The notes: generated by a model from the letters alone, not told the origin. A stretch of DNA of 64,000 nt from Rhinopomastus cyanomelas (GCA_013400115.1 VXBP01003842.1:248001-312000); one strand, 5' to 3'. Positions 1-11,017 are shown, counted from the first letter of the stretch. Numbers and translations: made by a program.

Positions 1-1225
1 CCGGCCCTGGTACCTCCCCGCAGCAGCAGCCACCGCTGGAGATGAGTTGCACAAACCCCAAAAGCAGCTCATCAGTCAAAACAACATCCTAATGGACAAA
101 GAAGGTTAAACCCTTGTGGAAAGTTCACTTGAAGTGGTCGAGTGGCCTCAAAGCCTCTTCCTGGGCGGCTCAAAACACAGCTCCTCGCTGCCAGAGCTCA
201 GGCTGCTCACGAGCAGCAGCACCAGCACCACCACTGACCTCACTCGAACCCACTCAGGTCTTGACCCCCCGTGCTGAACCTGGCAGCAGGGAGCTCTGAA
301 GCAGACACCCACCTCCCTGACAAGAGAGCTGACCCCCACCCCAGCAGAGCCCAGAGCAGATCGATGCCCGTGACTGCTCATGAGAAGCACCCGAGGAGCC
401 TTCATTAGGCTGTGATCCGGGAGGAGGAGATGCAAACCCCTGCTCCAAGTGTGCAAGAGCTCCGGAGGCTACAGGATTCAGTGGGACTTCGGGAGAAACC
501 CCGACAGGAGCAGCCGACAGCAGAGAGCTCGACCCTCCGCCTCCCAGGCTGCGGCTGCTGCAGGGCTCAGCCTGCAAAGCAGCCTCGGCTCAGCTCGGTC
601 CCACTTCGCACCCTTCTCCTGTCTAAAGCACCCCCGGGGCAGGACGAGGAGCTCTGGAGGCTCCAGGACAAACCGCGGAGGCAGCGCTCGGTGCAGCCGT
701 CGAGCGGGAGCATCCCCCCACCGCGCCCGTTCCGGGGGCTCTGCGAACAGCTCCGCTCTGATCCCGCAGCCAACGTGAGTCATCTGCGAACAATTAGGGC
801 TCCGGCTGGGGCCCGGCTGCTGCAGAATGAAAGGAAACGCTTCATTAGGGGAGCGAACGGGGCAGCCGAGCCGAGGGCCGGCTGCGGGGCCGCGTTAGGA
901 GGCCTTTGTCCCCGTCCAGCCCGCAGGAGCCCAAGCCCTGGCTGCAGCCGAACCAGAGCTGCAGCGCCACGGGCACAGGGGAGGGTTTGCTGGGGAGGGA
1001 TAAGGCAGGAGGATTAACCCCGAGCTCCTGAAAGCTCGAGAAAGTTCGGGCTGGTCCCGGCTCCGCCGTCCCAGAGTGAGGGCGAACATAATGGGACAGA
1101 CAGCCGGAGCCCGTTTGGGGCGAGCTGGGTGCTGGCCGGGTGCGCCAGGCTTTCCTGGAAGGGGGCGAAGGGGATTCCCCCTGAGGGGGGAAAAACAGCA
1201 GCATCCTGGAGTTGGGTCAGCGACA
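1..1225. other. Unique GC-rich stretch, no gene recognised
   Basis: No CR1 similarity is visible. The part from about 480 to 1010 is GC-rich with moderate CpG, and open frames run on both strands there, as expected of GC-rich DNA. None shows a recognisable domain, and I could not define a splice-bounded exon. Confidence 0.5.
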
Positions 1226-1610
1226 GGCTGCCCGGGGGAGATGTGGAGTCTCCTCCTCTGGAGAGAGAACCCGCCCAGCTGTTTCTGTGCGACTGGATCC
1301 AGGGGATCCTGCTGGGGCAGGAGACGGGACTGGGTGATCCTTCGAGGCCCCTTCCAACCCCTAATGACTGGATCCAGGGGATCCTGCTGGGGCAGGGGGA
1401 CAGGACTGGGTGATCCTTTGAGGTGCCTTCCAACCCCTAATGACTGGATCTAGGGGATCCTGCTGTGGCAGGAGGACGGGACTGGGCAATCCTTCGAGGT
1501 CCCTTCCAACCCCTAAGGACTGGATCCAGGGGATCCTGCTCTGGCAGGGGGATCGGGCTCGCTGATCTTTCGAGGTCCCTTCCAACCCCTAACGTCCTGT
1601 GATTCTGTGA
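1226..1610 (+). mobile_element. CR1 group A, 5'-truncated, four 3' modules
   Basis: The copy begins at the block corresponding to ...GCTGCCC..GTGGAGTCTCC (end of ORF2) and finishes with GTGATTCTGTGA, the CR1 octamer end. Between these the 3' module is repeated four times (see 1291-1593). Only the last few hundred bases of a CR1 are present, the usual result of incomplete reverse transcription. Confidence 0.95.
1291..1593 (+). repeat. Tandem CR1 3' module, 4 units of 75-76 bp
   Basis: Units start at 1291, 1366, 1442 and 1518. Each runs from GACTGGATC through GGGGATCCTGCT and a GGACTGGGTGATCC-type block to CCCCTAAT or similar. Units differ at several positions, so this array is older than the one at 17434. 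Most units carry the palindrome CTGGATCCAG. Confidence 0.95.
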
Positions 1611-2394
1611 CCGGGGGCAGCCGTGTTCTCGCAGGAAGCCACAAGGGCAGTTTTGGTGAAGTCGGCTGCTCACCAAGAGGGGGACCGAGCACGGAACAAA
1701 GACGGAGCAGTCGGGGGCTCGGGAGGGTCCCGTTTCCCTCGTCACACAAAGGCACTTCTGCTCCTGCCGGAACTCCCGGGGGCCAGAGGCACAGATTTCC
1801 TCCAGATCCCGAAACACAACGGCCAGGCAGCCGCCGGCACATCTGAAGCACGAAAACCCTCGGCGGCGGCGCTGAAAGGAGATACTGGGGCAGGGGTTCC
1901 CCCCGGTGCCAGCTCTTTGCGGCTCCAGGAGGGAGCCCGTGGTTACCCCCCCGCTCGATGCGGTCACCCCCCGCGGAAGGGGTCCTCTTACAGCCCCACA
2001 GTCCCCTGGAATCCAGCCCGGGCAGCCAGCCGAGAGCCCTTCTGTTCGGGTCACGTCGCTCCTGACACCCGTCACTGGGTCTGAACCAGCCTGACTCGGG
2101 CCACTGTGCGGCCACCGCTGGCAGTGCCGGTGCCCTGCTCTGCCACCCGTCGGCCCCTCTGTTCAACCCATCTCGACTGCTCCGGGCAGCAGCAGCAAAC
2201 AAACCCCGAGAGGCCACCGATGCTGTGACTATTCCAGCTGAAATGGGAAGGTTCTGGGTTGAACCCCAGGAAAGCCAGTCCAGCCCAGTGGCTGGGGACG
2301 CAGCCAGGGCGCTCAGTGTGAGCAGAAGGGTGCCAGAGGGGTTAGGAAAGGAGGGCAGCAAGGAGACAGCTCTGGCTGCACTTGGAAGTCTAAT
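1611..2394. other. Unique stretch, no gene recognised
   Basis: GC-rich with scattered CpG (1680-2130). Overlapping open frames lie on both strands, without recognisable domains. Nothing else is seen. Confidence 0.5.
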
Positions 2395-2825
2395 GGGATC
2401 CCAGAACATCAGGGATTGGGAGGGACCTCCCAAGATCATGCAGTCCAACCTCCCTGACACAGCAGGACCCCCTAGACCCAGTCACAGAGGAACATGCCTA
2501 GGCGGGTTTGAAACGTCTCCAGAGAAGGAGACTCCACAACCCTCCCGAGCAGCCCCTGCCAGGGCTCTGGCACCCTCACTGGGAACAAGGTCCTTCTCAG
2601 ATTGATGTGGAACCTCCTCTGCTCCAGCTCACACCTGCTGCCTCTTGTCCTGTCACTGGGTGCTCCTGAGCAGAGCCTGGCTCCATCCTCCCAACACCCA
2701 CCCTTCACATATTGATCAACATCCATGGGGTCACCCTTCAGCCTTTCCTGGGCAGGATGATGCTCACTCCGTCGCCCCTGTGGCTCTGCACTGGGCTCTC
2801 TCAAGAACACTGGGCTGTTCTGAGG
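2395..2825 (-). mobile_element. CR1 group A, 5'-truncated
   Basis: Read on the minus strand, the element ends at 2395 with CCTGATGTTCTGGGATCCC in place of clean octamers. Going right it holds the single 3' module, the CCTGGCAGGGGCTGC block and the GTGGGTGTCAGGAGG segment. Near 2745-2820 it enters the upstream ORF2 part with small deletions. Confidence 0.92.
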
Positions 2826-2957
2826 ACAGCCCTGCAGTCAAACCCATCTTACAGGGACATTTCCTCTGTCACAGCAGATTCTTTTCCAACCAGGCAACAG
2901 CCCTGAGAAGTGCCCAATTCACTTCCTCCAGCCGCAGCTCCCAGGGGAATCCACACC

Positions 2958-3020
2958 ATCACCGAACACCAGGGATGGGAAGGGATCTCGAAGGATCATC
3001 CATTCCAATCCCCCTACCGA
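2958..3020 (-). mobile_element. CR1 group A 3' terminal fragment
   Basis: Only the terminal module portion is present (CACCAGGGATGGGAAGGGATC and on to ATCCATTCCAATCC). It abuts an older CR1 copy at 3031. Confidence 0.8.
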
Positions 3021-3030
3021 TTCTCTTATT

Positions 3031-3222
3031 TCACAGCATCTCTGTGGTTGGAAGAGACCACACCAAGTGCAATCTCTGACCCTGCACTGCCAGGTCACCC
3101 TCACACCATATCCCTCAGCACGATCTCCGACTTGTCAGTGCCCGCAGGGACGGGGACTCCAGCGCTGGGCAGCCTGTCCCAGTCGTTGATAACCCCTGGG
3201 GTGAAGGCATCCCTGTCCTATC
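3031..3222 (-). mobile_element. Old CR1 fragment (group G)
   Basis: The pattern is TCACAGCATCTCTGTGGTTGG, then GGGACTCCAGCG, then GGCAGCCTGTCCCAG. This is the order of an antisense CR1 3' end, strongly diverged from group A. Confidence 0.75.
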
Positions 3223-3824
3223 ACACGAAAAGCCTGGTCCACCCTCCCTGCAGATCTTGACAAGCACTGATGAACCCCCCCCCCCACTCTCCTCCTCTCC
3301 AGCTGCACCCCCGCAGCTCTCCCAGAGGCAGATGCTGCAGCTCTGGCAGCTCCAGGTGCCTCCCCATGAGGGGGACCCTGGGGCGGCTCCACGCGGCTCT
3401 GCTGCCCCCCGCTGGTCCCGCTCTCCTCCAGCTCTGCGACACTGAGGGGGGGGTTTCACCTGGGAAAACCCACCCTGGCCACGGAAGGCACCCCCAGACC
3501 CCCACGTACCGAAGCCGCACGCGAGTCCGCTTCCTCCACGACCTGTTCTCCCCTTAAACCCCTTTTGCAGAGCTCAGCGACCACCTTTCCCTTTCCTTTC
3601 GCCCCCCTCCCTGTAACCCAGGACCTCTCACACTTCTTGTTTCAGCTGAACAAACCCTGCCTGCGGCACCAGGAGCAGCCCAGAGGCTGCCGAGGTCGAG
3701 CTCGGAGCCGCTGCCCGCAGGCGTCTCCACGGACAGATGCTGAGGAGCAGGTTGTGCTGGCACTGTGGGTGCTGGCAGAGTGAGGGGGAGACCCGGCTGG
3801 AGCTCCCCAGGCTGGAGCTGGGGT
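3223..3824. other. Unique stretch, no gene recognised
   Basis: Pyrimidine-rich on the plus strand, with a run of nine C near 3277 and a CpG-bearing patch at 3370-3530. Short frames are open on both strands, and none is recognisable. Confidence 0.5.
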
Positions 3825-4070
3825 TAAGATCATCTGTCCCCCCAACACAGCAGGATCCCCTAGATCCAGTCACACAGGAACATGGCCAGGCAGGTTTTAA
3901 ACATCTCCAGAGAAGGAGACTCACACCCCCCCCTGGGCAGCCCCTTCCAGGGCTCTGGCATCCTCACTGGGAAGAAGGTCCTTCTCACATTGATGTGGAA
4001 CCTCTTCTGCTCCAGCTCACACCCCTTGTCCTATGCTTGGGTGCCCCTGAGCAGAGCCTGGCTCTGTCCC
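3825..4070 (-). mobile_element. CR1 group A, 3' end eroded
   Basis: This copy starts inside the module (AAGATCATCTGTCC), so octamers and terminal bases are missing. It continues through CCTAGATCCAGTCACAC, CTCCAGAGAAGGAGACTC and GGGAAGAAGGTCC into the GTGTCAGGAGG-equivalent region. Confidence 0.92.
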
Positions 4071-4868
4071 AAGGGCTCCCCACTCAAGTTCCCCCCAGAT
4101 CCAGCCTGACCCTCCCCAGTACAACTCACTGAAGAAGTTCCCACTCATCTCCCAAACTCTGTGACCTCGTGGCCACTATCCCCAGACAGTTCTCCAGTGA
4201 CACCCCCAGGGTGGCTCTGCCCCACCTCCATTGCTGCTGCTGCTCCCTCCCCGGCCACCAGTCCCAGCTCCCCTCCCTGGCCGCAGAGCCCTTGCAAACT
4301 GTGGCACAGATGGCTAAGAAAAACAAAACCTCCAAGTCAAGGGGAGAGAAGGGGCTGGTGGAGGCTGCTGGCCACCCGCCAGGTCTCTCCACTCTGCTTC
4401 TTCATCTTTAGTTCCAGCCCTGCGCTGGGAAGTTTCTCCTGGCGCTGCGGTTCCCATGGCAACTGCATCTCCTGCCTATCTCCCCCAGCGTTAAAGCCTT
4501 CATTTGGTTTCCCCGCCTTCCCAAGACACGACTCTCCTTCCCTTCTTGAGCAGGAGGACTCGGTGATGTCTTCTCTTCTGGGCACTGATGCTTTAAAAGG
4601 AGGAGGGGGGGGAGCAGCTTCACCCTCCATCTGATGGAGAAACTCTCTGCACAGCAGCAGTGGAGGCAAATCCTCCACAGGCAGGAGGGATTCCCCGGCA
4701 GGAAAACCCACTTAGCAGGAGCTTTCCTACGTGAAACCAGGTGACAGCAGAGCTGCAGGTCCTGGCGAGCTCAACTTCTTAATTGGCTGGTTGGTCTTAC
4801 GGGGCCAGACGGGCTCTTGTCTCTGTAACTAACCAGCCTGTTCTTTTTTTGGAGCTTTACTTGGGATC
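4071..4868. other. Unique stretch, no gene recognised
   Basis: No repeat is recognised. It contains the X-box-like palindrome at 4450-4463. A homopurine AGGAGGGGGGGGAGC tract lies at about 4599. Confidence 0.5.
4450..4463. promoter_or_regulatory. X-box-like RFX site candidate
   Basis: GTTCCCATGGCAAC differs at one position from the symmetric RFX site GTTGCCATGGCAAC. Both half-sites (GTTNCC and GGCAAC) are intact. RFX factors drive ciliary and MHC class II genes from such sites. Occupancy is unknown, and chance matches occur at this genome scale. Confidence 0.35.
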
Positions 4869-4980
4869 AGATGTGTTCCTGTGCCATGGATCGAGGGGGT
4901 CCTGCTCTGGCAGGGGTTTGGACTGGATGGATGATCTTTCCAGGTCCCTTCCCATCCCCACTGCTCTCTGATCCTGTGAT
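4869..4980 (+). mobile_element. CR1 group A 3' terminal copy
   Basis: The order is TGTTCCTGTGCCATGGATC, GGTCCTGCTCTGGCAGGGG, then TTGGACTGGATGGATGATC with a 4-base duplication, ending CTCTGATCCTGTGAT. One module is present. Confidence 0.88.
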
Positions 4981-5184
4981 TACCAGCTGCAGTGGGAACA
5001 GGTCTTCCAGCAGGAAGAGCACCCCAACACTTTCACAGAGTCCTCTGGGATGGCAGAGAGTAGGGTCAGCAGCAACCAAAGGGACAAGCATCCCAAGACC
5101 TCTGTGAAACTCAGCCTGATCATCCTCACCAGTTAGTGCCAGCAGGACACCACTCTTGTAGGTAAAAAGCAAGAGGGGAAGGGG

Positions 5185-5340
5185 TCTCCCAGAACATTAG
5201 GGATCAGAAGGGACCTCAAAACATCATCCAGCCCAATCCCTCTGCCACAACAGGATCCCCCAGATCCCATCATTAGGGATGGGAAGGGACCTCCAGAGAT
5301 CACCCAGTCCAACCCCCCTGCCACAGCAGGATCCCCTAGG
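5185..5340 (-). mobile_element. CR1 group A end with two tandem 3' modules
   Basis: Minus-strand modules are marked by ATTAGGGAT at 5196 and again at 5272 (76-bp spacing). Nothing of the CR1 body follows beyond CCCCTAGG at 5340. The insertion is therefore made almost entirely of module sequence. Confidence 0.9.
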
Positions 5341-5862
5341 GTAGCTACACTCCATCCCTCCCACCCTTGTTATCACCTCAGCCACATCCTGAACCTTCTT
5401 CCCGTCAGCCCCCCACATTCCCAACAAGGTCCAGGCTGGAATCGCCATCGTTAGCTCCCTGCGGTCCAACAGACCACCACCCTGACGCAGTTTACTGAGA
5501 TGATTAAGATGCAGCAAACGAGCTCCTCCGGGCTCCCTCAAGCAGAGCAAATTTATCTGAGCAGCAACTCGGCAGAGCCCGAGCAGCAGCTGCTGGAGTC
5601 TCCAAGCTGCTCGATTCGGATAATCCATTGGAGCTGCGGCCGCACCCTCGGGGGCTGGCTGCAGACACCCTGCGGGCTCGAGAGGCTCCTACACCTCTGG
5701 AAGCAGGAGAAACAGCTCCAGAGCCTAAAAACCCCATGATGGTTTGGGGAGTCTCTGGTGGGTTTATGTTCAGCCAGTAGAAGCCACCTTGTTCCAGCCA
5801 GGAGTGATCACCCATGGGCAGCTGTTGAACTTGGCATTGGAGCCCTTGGTGCTATTGGACAT
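5341..5862. other. Unique stretch, no gene recognised
   Basis: No repeat is visible. Open frames overlap on both strands at 5500-5815, without a recognisable domain. Confidence 0.5.
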
Positions 5863-6233
5863 CAGAATCACTAGGGATGGGAAGTGACCTCCAAAGATCA
5901 TCCCTCTGCCACAGCAGGATCCCCTAGATCCAGTCATTAGGAACTGGAAGGGACCTCCAAAGATCACCCAGTCCAATCCCCCAACACAGCAGGATCACCT
6001 AGACCAAGTCACACAAGAAGACATGCAGGTGGGTCTTAAACCTCTGAAGAGAAGAAGGAGACTCCACAGCAACCACTGGGCAGCCTCTGCCAGGGCTCTA
6101 TCACCCTAACTGGGAAGAAGGTCCTTCTCACATTGATGTGGAACCTCCTCTGCTCCAACTCACACCTGCTGCCCCTTGTCCTGTCACTGGGTGCCCCTGA
6201 GCAGAGCCTGGCTCCATCCTCCTGACACCCACC
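5863..6233 (-). mobile_element. CR1 group A part of a chimeric element, two modules
   Basis: Minus-strand modules begin at about 5870 and 5936. The first lacks about 10 bp (the CCAGTCCAA stretch). The body follows as far as TCCTGACACCCACC (the GGTGGGTGTCAGGA point in sense). There it switches abruptly to non-CR1 sequence shared with 29824-30036. Confidence 0.92.
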
Positions 6234-6445
6234 AAGGAGACTGTTGCTTCTAAGGCTGGAGAAACACCTAACTAATGGGGAACCCATCCAACACCACAAC
6301 CTACAAAGGTCTGGATGATCCTTCAAGGGTCCTTTCCAGTCCTTAACAGTCCACGACTCTGAATCTCAACCCCATGGCCAGGACTTTTTTTAGCTTCAGC
6401 TACACCACAGGGAGATGTCTTCTGGTTCCTCTGCTCCAGAGCAGG
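6234..6445 (-). mobile_element. Non-CR1 5' extension of a chimeric element
   Basis: About 212 bp match 29824-30036 (opposite strand) along nearly the whole length, with scattered substitutions. Shared blocks include CTGCTCTGGAGCAGA, ACATCTCCCTGTGGTG and GACTGTTAAGGACTGG. The join to the CR1 body is at the same base in both copies. Part of the extension (GACTGTTAAGGACTGGAAAG, then GATCATCC) resembles an inverted CR1 3' end. I do not recognise the remainder. Confidence 0.85.
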
Positions 6446-6564
6446 CACTCATGATCCACAGACCCACCACACTGCTGTCAGACACCAAAACCAGTGGGCA
6501 GCAGCACCAGACACTTCATTTCTCTGGCTGCATCATGAATGGGGGTTGAGTCTCCACCCCAGGA

Positions 6565-6690
6565 TGTGTGTAAAAGACCCTTCGCTGTGGTGTTGGGGGC
6601 TCTGGTTTAGGGGTGACCTTGCAGAGCAGGGTTGATGGTTGGACTGGAAGATCCCAGGGGTCTTTCCCATCCTGAATGACTGTGCTTCTC
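6565..6690 (+). mobile_element. CR1 group C 3' fragment
   Basis: Recognised by GTGGTGTTGGGGG, GGTTTAGGGGTGACCTTG, GGTTGATGGTTGGACTGG and the end CATCCTGAATGACTGTG. Confidence 0.88.
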
Positions 6691-7392
6691 CACAGAGCAG
6701 CTCTGTTTGGGGGTTCAGCTGGGCAATGGAAACAGTTTAGACTGGGATCCAAACCGCTCAGATGTTCAGTGCTGGGCTGGGACCCTCCGGGGACTCCCAG
6801 GCAGCTCCGTTCCAGCTCGAGCCAGAAGAATCTTGGGCTCGATACAAGGAGCAGCTGGAAGTCCTTATTTCCCTGCTCTGCAGCAAGAAGGACCCCAGAA
6901 TCCCATCCTTGCAGAACACACAAGCGCCTTCTCACCCTGGCAGGCCCCCAGCAATCTGCCCTGAGGTGGACAAGAGGAGGCAGAGCTCTGCCAGCCAGCG
7001 ACCTGCATCCTCCTCCTCGTGACCTTGTCACAAGGAGCCACCAGGCTTTAGAGAAGCACAAACACAACCCACAGGGTTCCCACCAAACCCTGGCCAGAGC
7101 GTTTAAGCCCTCCCAGGCAAGTGTCCAGCCCCTTCTGGCACCAGAGAAAGACAAACATGGGAGAAGGGGCTGGATCCAAGGAGCAGTCGGCAGCCAAACA
7201 GCTGCACGGCCAGCGGCTGAGAGCAGGACTTGCCCAGCAGGGTCAACGTTCTGGCCTGGCCGCAGCATCGCTCAGCTCTGGGCTCCACACCCAGCCTGAG
7301 CTGGAGCCCGTGAGCATCGAGGCTCCCACGGTATCACAGATCAGGGCAGGAGGAACCCCTTGGGTCACCAACCCAAAGCCATCACAGAAATG
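6691..7392. other. Unique stretch, no gene recognised
   Basis: Plus and minus frames of 200-250 codons overlap completely here and show no domain; I treat them as chance. No repeat is recognised. Confidence 0.5.
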
Positions 7393-7765
7393 GACCAACT
7401 TCGTCCCCATGAGGGTGACAGAGCCCTGGAAGGGGCTGCCCACGGGGGCTAGGGAGTCTCCTTCTCTGGAGACAGTTAAAACCCTCCTGGACATGTCCCT
7501 GTGCAACTGGATCTAGGGGATCAGACTGGATGATCTTCCAAGGTCCCTTCCCATTCCTACTGACTGGATCCAGGGGATCCTGCTGTGCCAGGGGGATGGG
7601 ACTGGACGGTCCTCCAAGGTCTTCCCTGCCTGTTAAAGCTCCAAGTCAGACCCTTCCACAGGGGTGGAGGACACAGACAAGACCACTCCCAGCTGGGATG
7701 GAGCAGCTCAGGCTGGATGACCTTCCAAGGTCCCATCCGACCCCTGATGTTCTCCAGTTCCGTGG
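7393..7765 (+). mobile_element. CR1 group A with repeated, interrupted 3' modules
   Basis: The body starts at CCCCATGAGGGTGACAGAG. A first module (7506-7561) is internally deleted. A second starts at 7562. About 70 bp of unrelated sequence follows, then a third partial terminus (7706-7765: GCTGGATGACCTTCCAAGG to TCTCCAGTTCCGTGG). Confidence 0.88.
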
Positions 7766-8409
7766 CCCCTCCACACTGCCTGTCGTGGCAGAGCCCTGCC
7801 TGGCCACGGGCAGCACCACGGAGCTCAGACCTTCTCTGTCAGCCCAGAGAAGACCCCTTTCTTCACCTGCTCGAGCACCCCACCGGCTGCAGCCGAGGAT
7901 TATGCAAAGAGGAGGCTCTGGGTGGTTTCTCCGACAGTCAAAGCACCTCGCAGCAGCCTCCTTCTACCTCCCCACGCCCCGAGAACACGCCTGGTGTGTG
8001 GGGCTGCTGCAAGGTCGGGTTCTCCGAGGGCAGCGCTTGGAGCAGTCGCGCATCAGCTGCGTTTTGTAACCAGGGAGTTCGCTTCCCGCGACGAACAGCG
8101 GAGGCGGGGGGGGGACCGGCCCCGCAGGCGCCGCCGTGGGTGGGCTCCGTGTGCGGGGAGCTCCGCGCAGCCCGCGAGCCAGAGCCGAGCTCACAAACAC
8201 CGAGACCCTTCCTGCAGCCACCTGAGCAGCACCCCTCATCCGCGAGGGTTTGCTCCCTCAGTCAGGGGAGCGTCATGAAGAGAAAGAGGGGTGCAGGTTG
8301 AGCGGGTTCTTCACGAAGGGAAAAGTCAAGGGAGCGAGAAAGCGAAGTTTCACGGAACGCTCCTTTAGAAGCCTAACGGAAGAGGGGGGTCTCCTCCCCC
8401 TGCACTCTG
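7766..8409. other. Unique stretch with CpG-rich patch at 8030-8350
   Basis: CpG is frequent at about 8030-8350 (for example CGCTTCCCGCGACGAACAG, GGCGCCGCCG). A CpG island or first exon is possible, but no start codon with a convincing donor was identified. Confidence 0.45.
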
Positions 8410-8605
8410 CCAGCAAGGTGCCCTGGTGGCCAAGAGGGCCAACAGCATCCTCAGGGGGATCAGGAGGGCGGCGAGATCCAGGCAGGTTCTCCTCCCCTTC
8501 TGCTCTGCCCTGGGGAGACCACAGCTGGAATCTTGTGCCCAGTTGTGGGCCCCCCAGTTCCAGAAGGAGCTGCTGGAGAGAGGCCAGTGCAGAAGGAACC
8601 GGTGA
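8410..8605 (+). mobile_element. CR1 group A internal ORF2 fragment, 3' end missing
   Basis: CCTGGTGGCCAAGAGGGCC through GGGGAGACCACAGCTGGAATC to CAGAAGGAGCTGCTGGAGAG matches the upstream part of the long copies at 26309 and 57585. It stops before the 3' UTR. Losing the 3' end is atypical for a retroposed CR1 and implies later deletion. Confidence 0.88.
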
Positions 8606-9920
8606 CACTCCATCCTCACACAAAACAGCTGAGGAGACCCTGGCCCCCATCACCAAAGAACATTCTAGGCTCCCTCCTGACACAGACCAGCACCTCAGGT
8701 ACAAGCCCAGACAAGTGACCTTGGGGACACCGGCAGCAGCGTCAGCAGGTTTGTCTCTGCAGCCAGTGCTGCACAGAGCAGCTTAATCAGTATCGAGGGT
8801 CCTGGCTCCTTCCCCAAGCCCACAGCACGTACTTGCCACAGAATTTAACCCCTTGAATCCTGCAGCTTCACAACTGCCCCTCAGCCTGACCGCTGCACAG
8901 GCTCCCCCATCCAACAGACGCCAAGAGCATCTCCAAGGCTCCTTCCTGGTGATGCTCTGTAGGACAGTCATGCTCAGGACTGAGAGCTCACTGCTCCTTT
9001 CTTCCCCCTCCTCTCATTGCAAAGGGAGGGGCACAAACAAAACCCCTAAATGAAGGGCAGAACCCCCAGACAGTGACTCTTCAGCGAGACCTGACCACTG
9101 AGACCAGCACCTACAGGTCAGCACGTGGGCCAGTCCTTCCCACCCTAACACACACACAAGCAAAACACCAGACAAGCTGATTCCTTCTTGGACGGCTCCA
9201 GGATCAACAGATTACATGACAAAGCTCCAAGCAAGTTGGTTTCTCCTGCTCTAAATACAGACTTCACACCTGGAAAGGTCTGTTCTCTTGACCCCTAAGT
9301 GCCCTGAAGAGCAGGAGCAACCTCTTTGCACCAGTGACTTCAACAGAGCAAGGAGAAGCTGTTGTGACAGAGCTTGAGCTGTAAGACCTGATTTGAGTCA
9401 GACAGCTCCTGAAGGGAGAAGCTTCAGCCCCTGCTTTGCCAGGGACTTCACCCAACCAAGGGGTGGTTGGACACATCTACCTGTGTTCCCCACTGGTGGA
9501 GGTTTTGCTGCGAGAGCAACAGAGCACAGCCAGCAACAAGGGCACAACAAACCCCCTCGCTGTGGGTGCAGCACACACTGACCCAGAGGTCTAACAGCTG
9601 GGAAGCAGAAACCAAACCGACCCGAAAGTCCAACAACTGTCAAGTCAACCACAACCCATGTTCTGCCAGAGCTACACAGCCAGCACCAAGGAGAACAGCT
9701 CAGACGCACAACCCAGGGGCTCACCTTGGTCCAGTCCATCCTGTCTTGCTCTTGCTGGGAGCTCCAGCTGCCAGAGAGATGGTTGAGGGGTCCTTCCAAC
9801 AAGCCAGAGAGGTTCAGAGCCCTCCTGGGTCCTCTGAACAACAGAGAAGCTCTTCAAGGTGCAGCTGCCCACAAGCAGACTGAGCTCCCTCTGCACATGG
9901 GGCTGGTTTTATATTGAGAG
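8606..9920. other. Unique stretch, no gene recognised
   Basis: No CR1, no recognisable coding segment. Composition is mid-GC. Overlapping frames at 9398-9883 lie on both strands and carry no motif. Confidence 0.5.
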
Positions 9921-10100
9921 GGACCAGGTGCAGCCCCTTAGGATGAAGTGTAACCCCTTAGGACCAGGTGCAGCCCCTTAGGATGAGGTGTAACCCTCTT
10001 AGGTCCAGGTGCAGCCCCTTAGGATGAGGTGCAGCCCCTTAGGACCAGGTGCAGCCCCTTAGGATGAGGTGCAGTCCCTTAGGGCCAGGTGCAGCCACTC
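9921..10100 (+). repeat. Minisatellite, 20-bp unit, nine copies
   Basis: The unit is about GGACCAGGTGCAGCCCCTTA. It alternates with a variant starting GGATGAGGTG, giving a 40-bp higher-order dimer. A few units read GTGTAACCC in place of GTGCAGCCC. The last unit decays into GCCACTCAGGG. Confidence 0.93.
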
Positions 10101-10582
10101 AGGGCTGTTAAGGCCCCTCCAGAGCTTCTCCCAAGCCCAGCCTTCCCTCCTGGAGGGCCCTCTGACATCCCTCACACCAAGGTCTGGCATCTACTGGGGT
10201 GCAGCCAGCAGTGGAGCTGAAGGTTCCTCTTCATGGCAAACAGTGGCCAACCCAGTGTTGCCCTGGACTGCAGGAGGAGTTGCCCACCTTTCACCTGGCT
10301 GTGGGATCCAGCCACGCTTCAGCTCTGAGCACCTCAGCCCTGCACCGCTGGCAGCTCTTCTGCAGCCAGGTTTGAGCAGCAGCCTTGTGCTCAGATGTGA
10401 AGGGGTTTGCTCCTAGCACTGGAGATCTTCACCTCCTTCGTGCAGCAGTGTGACAGAGAGGCCACCAAGCTGCTGGCCTGCTCCTTCTTCTGGAATCTTC
10501 CCATGCCACCCACTCAAAAGTCTTTTTCACTGGCTGCTGGAGCATCTCCAATGGAACAGGAGGAGACGGCCTCGAGCTGTGC
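10101..10582. other. Unique stretch, no gene recognised
   Basis: No repeat or recognisable coding segment seen. Confidence 0.5.
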
Positions 10583-11017
10583 CAGGGGGGTTCAGGCTGG
10601 ACATTTGGGGTTGTAGGGAGGGCAGCTGGACTTGATGGTCTTGAAGGTCTTTTCCAAGTCTATGACTCAGAAGAATGTCTTCACTGCAGAGTGGGGTCGA
10701 TGGTTGGACTCGAGGATCCCCAGGGTCTCTTCCAGCCTGAATGATCCTGGGAGGCTGTGAAAGAGCATTTAGGGGTTGGAACAGGCTGCCCAGGGAGGGG
10801 GTGCAGCTGTCATCCCTGGAGGGGTTCAAAATGCAGCTGGAAGGGCCCCCCAGGATCGTCAAGTCCAGCCCTGATCCCAACACCTCCCAAACCCCTAGAC
10901 CACGGCCTCAAGCGCTCGAGCCCCTTGCACTGGGGAAGAGGGTTCAGTGGGAGGGCTGGGCTGGTGGTTGGACCGGATGCTCTTGGAGGTCTCTTCCAAC
11001 CTGGACGACTTCAGGAT
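10583..11017. mobile_element. Mosaic of five old CR1 fragments
   Basis: Blocks in order are: plus-strand 3' end 10583-10668; plus-strand group C end 10683-10748 (GGTCGATGGTTGGACTC); plus-strand group F body 10760-10837 (GGAACAGGCTGCCCAGGGAG); minus-strand group F end 10838-10922 (CAGGATCGTCAAGTCCAGC, as at 56550); and a plus-strand end 10935-11017 (GGTTGGACCGGATGCTC to CTTCCAACCTGGACGAC). Orientation flips at 10837/10838. Confidence 0.75.

Noticed and set aside
412..1017. Open frame of 201 codons on the plus strand
   Set aside because: It lies in GC-rich DNA where frames on both strands are open. Composition is low-complexity, with no domain and no splice support.
6516..7299. Overlapping frames of 250 and 207 codons on opposite strands
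   Set aside because: No domain, and mutual complement shadows. Part of the minus frame runs through a CR1 fragment.
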